Below, piece after piece: positions 5,889 through 7,867 of a stretch of 7,867 bases of DNA (position 1 is its first letter; each line of letters starts with the position of its first letter). Origin of the DNA: Firmicutes bacterium UBA1393. GTDB lineage: Bacteria; Bacillota; DTU025. The position numbers and the translations under genes are program-made. The notes below the pieces were generated by a model that was given only the letters and a program-made list of their open reading frames with translations, did no database searches and was not told where the DNA came from. The DNA lies in assembly GCA_002305255.1 (NCBI GenBank), contig DBQN01000058.1:69755-77621 (forward strand), read 5' to 3'.

Positions 5889-6680
5889 TTGAAAGTCGCC
5901 ATGTTCGGCGATGTGATGGGGCGGGCGGGACGGCGGGCGGCCCTGCATCACATCTCCAGACTCAGGCAGGAGGGCGCTGTTGACTTCGTTGTGCTGAATG
6001 GCGAGAACTCGGCGGGGGGAATCGGCATAACCCCTGACGTTGCAGCAGAGCTGCTTGCCGGGGGTGTCGACGTGGTCACCACCGGCAATCACGTGTGGCA
6101 CAAGAAGGAGATGGCCGATTGCCTAGAGCGGGAGCCAAGGGTGCTAAGGCCCTACAATTACCCGCAGGGCGCGCCGGGGAGGGGATGGTACATTGCGCAT
6201 GCCCAGGGCTACAGACTGGCAGTCCTCAACCTTCAGGGAAGAGTGTTCATGCAACCCATCGACTGCCCGTTTCGTGCTGCCGACAGGGCCCTTGATGAGA
6301 TAGGCGATAAGGCCGACGCCGTGGTCATCGACTTCCATGCGGAGGCTACTTCGGAAAAGCAGGCACTGGCAATGTATCTCGATGGCCGTGTGGCGGCAGT
6401 CGTTGGAACGCACACGCACGTGGCCACGGCTGACGAGCACGTCCTTCCGAAGGGTACCGCGAGGCTTACTGACCTTGGGATGTGTGGTGCTACAGTGTCA
6501 GTGATAGGAATGGATGCTGAGTCGGTGCTGCCCAAATTCCTCACTGCGCTTCCTGCGAAATTCGACGTTGCCCGGGGACCTGTCATGGTCATGGGGGCTA
6601 TTATCGAAATCTCTCATGCAACGGGGAGGAGTAGGGCAATCTCCCGAATTATGGAGGAATACGAGGATACCACTCGTTGA
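5889..6680 (+). CDS. ymdB: YmdB family metallophosphoesterase (cyclic nucleotide phosphodiesterase)
   Basis: This 263-residue protein closely follows Bacillus subtilis YmdB, a calcineurin-like metallophosphoesterase that hydrolyses cyclic nucleotides and affects biofilm and motility decisions. The metal-binding and catalytic set is complete: Asp8 (FGD), Glu39-Asn40 (NGEN), Asn67-His68 (TGNH), His150 (DFHAEATSEK), His175 and His177 (GTHTHV). The length matches the family and there is no signal peptide, so it is cytoplasmic. The start is TTG at 5889, 7 nt after AAGGAGG (5875-5881), and gives the conserved MKVAMFGDVMG opening; the ATG at 5884 is out of frame. In Bacillus ymdB directly follows rny; here an unrecognised gene and a hairpin lie between them. 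The physiological substrate here is inferred, not shown. Confidence 0.95.
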   Translation: MKVAMFGDVMGRAGRRAALHHISRLRQEGAVDFVVLNGENSAGGIGITPDVAAELLAGGVDVVTTGNHVWHKKEMADCLEREPRVLRPYNYPQGAPGRGWYIAHAQGYRLAVLNLQGRVFMQPIDCPFRAADRALDEIGDKADAVVIDFHAEATSEKQALAMYLDGRVAAVVGTHTHVATADEHVLPKGTARLTDLGMCGATVSVIGMDAESVLPKFLTALPAKFDVARGPVMVMGAIIEISHATGRSRAISRIMEEYEDTTR

Positions 6681-6698
6681 ACGCCATACCAGTGAGTA

Positions 6699-6725
6699 GA
6701 AGGATTTTGGCACGCTGCAGCTAAT
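6699..6725 (+). promoter_or_regulatory. Sigma-H-like promoter for spoVS
   Basis: GAAGGATTT (6699-6707) fits the sigma-H -35 pattern RnAGGAwWW fully. After 11 bp, AGCTAAT (6719-6725) fits the -10 pattern RnnGAAT except for T in place of G. Spacing agrees with the 11-12 bp I recall for sigma-H. In Bacillus subtilis spoVS is a sigma-H gene, so location and motif support each other. It would start a transcript near 6732, about 43 nt before the spoVS ATG. Confidence 0.6.
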
Positions 6726-6774
6726 TACACAGCAGGGAGCACTCAAGCGACAGGCTAGCCAGGAGGATGTGAAT

Positions 6775-7035
6775 ATGGAGGTTCTAAAGGTCTCTGCCAA
6801 GTCGAACCCGAATTCCGTAGCTGGGGCTCTTGCAGGGGTAATGCGGGAACGCGGCGGCGCGGAGGTGCAGGCCATAGGCGCCGGCGCCATCAATCAGGCA
6901 GTCAAGGCGGTCGCCATTGCCAGAGGATTTGTGGCACCAAGTGGCCTTGACCTGGTGTGTATTCCTGCCTTCGTTGACGTGACCATCGACGGGGAGGAAC
7001 GGACTGCGATCAAGCTCATTGTGCAGCCCAGGTAG
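6775..7035 (+). CDS. spoVS: Stage V sporulation protein S
   Basis: The 86-residue product MEVLKVSAKSNPNSVAG...IKLIVQPR has the same length as Bacillus SpoVS and is nearly identical throughout (for example QAIGAGAINQAVKAVAIARG and DGEERTAIKLIV). SpoVS is a small Alba-like protein needed for progress beyond stage V (coat assembly, core dehydration); its loss affects septation and spore formation. The ATG at 6775 is chosen because AGGAGG (6761-6766) is 8 nt upstream and it matches the family start; the in-frame GTG at 6769 lies too close. It marks the host as a spore former or a descendant of one, although SpoVS-like proteins also occur in some non-sporulating lineages. A sigma-H-like promoter precedes it. 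Confidence 0.97.
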   Translation: MEVLKVSAKSNPNSVAGALAGVMRERGGAEVQAIGAGAINQAVKAVAIARGFVAPSGLDLVCIPAFVDVTIDGEERTAIKLIVQPR

Positions 7036-7145
7036 GGTACATATGGGCTTCGGGTGGGGGCACTTCCCAGCAGGTGATGGCAGTGAGAAGGTAGAATCCT
7101 GAGTCATCGTTGGGAGGTGGAGCCGTAGCAAAGGATGGGGAACCT

Positions 7146-7679
7146 ATGTGCGACGGCTATACTGCCACGCTTCGCCCCGCGACGGACGACGACATCGAAA
7201 CCCTGGTGAAATGGGACTGTGACCCTGAGCTAGCGTGGCTCATGGGCTACGAGCGGAGATCGCCGGAGGAATCGCGTGCCCGAATGTCCAGGCTCATGGG
7301 CGACAGGAACAGCGTGGTCATGTGTATCGTTGGTCCGGGTGAGCAGGTAGTGGGCGATATCGTGCTCACGGAGATCGCGTGGCGCAGCGGCCAGGCAGAA
7401 CTCACCGTGAGGATCGGTGACAGGGGCAACTGGGGAAAGGGTCTTGGGCAGCAGGCAGTCAGGCAGATGCTTGACCACGCCTTCAACCGACTGGGTCTTT
7501 CCAGAGTCTACCTCAGGGTGTGCGCCGACAACCTCAGAGCCATCAAGTGCTACCTCAAATGCGGCTTCAGGCGCGAAGGCGCCATCAAGCGAACGCTTGT
7601 TGAGGGGCAGGAGATGAGAACAGTAGTGCTGATGACCGTTGAGAGCTGCGAAGTCGAATCCACTGTGATCGCCTCATAA
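7146..7679 (+). CDS. GNAT family N-acetyltransferase, RimJ/RimL-like
   Basis: The 177-residue protein shows a GNAT fold: the opening strand YTATLRPATDDDIETL (about 5-20), the central strand VGDIVLTEI, the acetyl-CoA motif RGNWGKGLGQQAV (starting near residue 94), then helix MLDHAFNRLGL, strand VYLRV, and the motif ADNLRAIKCYLKCGFRREG, ending EMRTVVLMTV. It transfers an acetyl group from acetyl-CoA to an amine; the acceptor cannot be predicted and could be a protein N-terminus, a polyamine or an antibiotic. The ATG at 7146 is chosen because AAAGGA (7130-7135) is 10 nt upstream and GNAT proteins often begin just before LRPA. An in-frame TTG at 7110 would give 189 residues but has no upstream ribosome site. 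It is separated from spoVS by 110 nt without a clear promoter and shows no functional link to its neighbours. Confidence 0.9.
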   Translation: MCDGYTATLRPATDDDIETLVKWDCDPELAWLMGYERRSPEESRARMSRLMGDRNSVVMCIVGPGEQVVGDIVLTEIAWRSGQAELTVRIGDRGNWGKGLGQQAVRQMLDHAFNRLGLSRVYLRVCADNLRAIKCYLKCGFRREGAIKRTLVEGQEMRTVVLMTVESCEVESTVIAS

Positions 7680-7703
7680 CTTCATGGGCACTTGTTACCA
7701 ACT

Positions 7704-7729
7704 TGAAAGAGGGCGTGAGCCCTCTTTTC
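7704..7729 (+). terminator. Intrinsic terminator-like hairpin after the acetyltransferase gene
   Basis: AAAGAGGGC (7706-7714) and GCCCTCTTT (7719-7727) form a perfect 9-bp stem around a GTGA loop, with the right arm running into a TTTT stretch (7725-7728). It lies about 25 nt after the stop at 7679. The T-run is short and partly in the stem, so termination may be incomplete, but it is the best terminator candidate in the window. Confidence 0.7.
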
Positions 7730-7741
7730 ACTTGTCTGCGG

Positions 7742-7765
7742 CGTGTGGCGCCCAGCGCCCACATG
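7742..7765 (+). other. Second hairpin downstream of the terminator
   Basis: CGTGTGGCGC (7742-7751) pairs with GCGCC and ACATG (7755-7765) with one bulged C (7760), one G-T pair and a CCA loop, for 10 base pairs. No T-tract follows. From here to the window end I see no supported gene, tRNA or promoter. Confidence 0.4.
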
Positions 7766-7867
7766 GGATCCGGTGAGGCCCGAGTTCGACACCTAGTAGG
7801 CAGACAATGCGCGTAGCAGCAGGTAAACCCAGCAATGACGAGGCCGGGTTTCGGAGTCGTGTTACTA

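Noticed and set aside
7783..7811. tRNA-like T-loop sequence (GAGTTCGACACC)
   Set aside because: The flanking bases do not form a T-stem, and no acceptor, D or anticodon arms can be placed around it.
7825..7851. AAACCC/GGGTTT inverted repeat near the window end
   Set aside because: Six pairs around a 15-nt loop with no T-tract; expected by chance in sequence of this length.
7807..7867. Open frame from ATG 7807 running off the window end
   Set aside because: Only about 20 codons, a weak ribosome site (AGTAGG) and no recognisable protein pattern; cannot be supported.

Overview
The window looks like a housekeeping segment from a spore-forming, rather GC-rich member of the Bacillota (Firmicutes). 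Three things point there. The gene content is cinA, recA, recX, rny (RNase Y), ymdB and spoVS in the order known from Bacillus and clostridia. A Bacillus-type (CGAAC-N4-GTTCG) LexA box lies before recA. SpoVS is nearly identical to the Bacillus protein. I cannot name a genus from sequence alone. All genes are on the + strand; I see no mobile element, CRISPR array, tRNA or rRNA.

Layout: 1-1028 is the 3' part of cinA, which begins before the window. 1029-1181 is a non-coding gap with an 18-nt imperfect palindrome. 1182-1754 is thpR, a 2H-type RNA cyclic phosphodiesterase. 1756-1824 is the recA control region, with a LexA box directly after the thpR stop, an extended -10 and a strong ribosome binding site. 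1825-2916 is recA from a GTG, followed one base later by recX (2918-3502). A near-consensus sigma-A promoter (3537-3566) then drives rny, whose best-supported start is an unusual ATT at 3653. After a stem-loop comes an unrecognised 176-residue protein (5274-5804), then a strong hairpin, ymdB from a TTG (5889-6680), a sigma-H-like promoter, spoVS (6775-7035), a GNAT acetyltransferase (7146-7679) and an intrinsic-terminator-like hairpin. The last ~135 nt hold another hairpin and no supported gene.

Together the genes form a DNA-repair block (recA with its modulator recX, probably SOS-controlled, next to cinA) joined to an RNA-turnover block (thpR, rny, ymdB, all acting on RNA phosphodiesters or cyclic nucleotides) and a sporulation gene. 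The most novel-looking items are the unrecognised protein between rny and ymdB, the apparent ATT start of rny, and structured spacers around the unrecognised gene. The rest is conserved and ordinary; I found no convincing sign of a wholly new multi-gene system.
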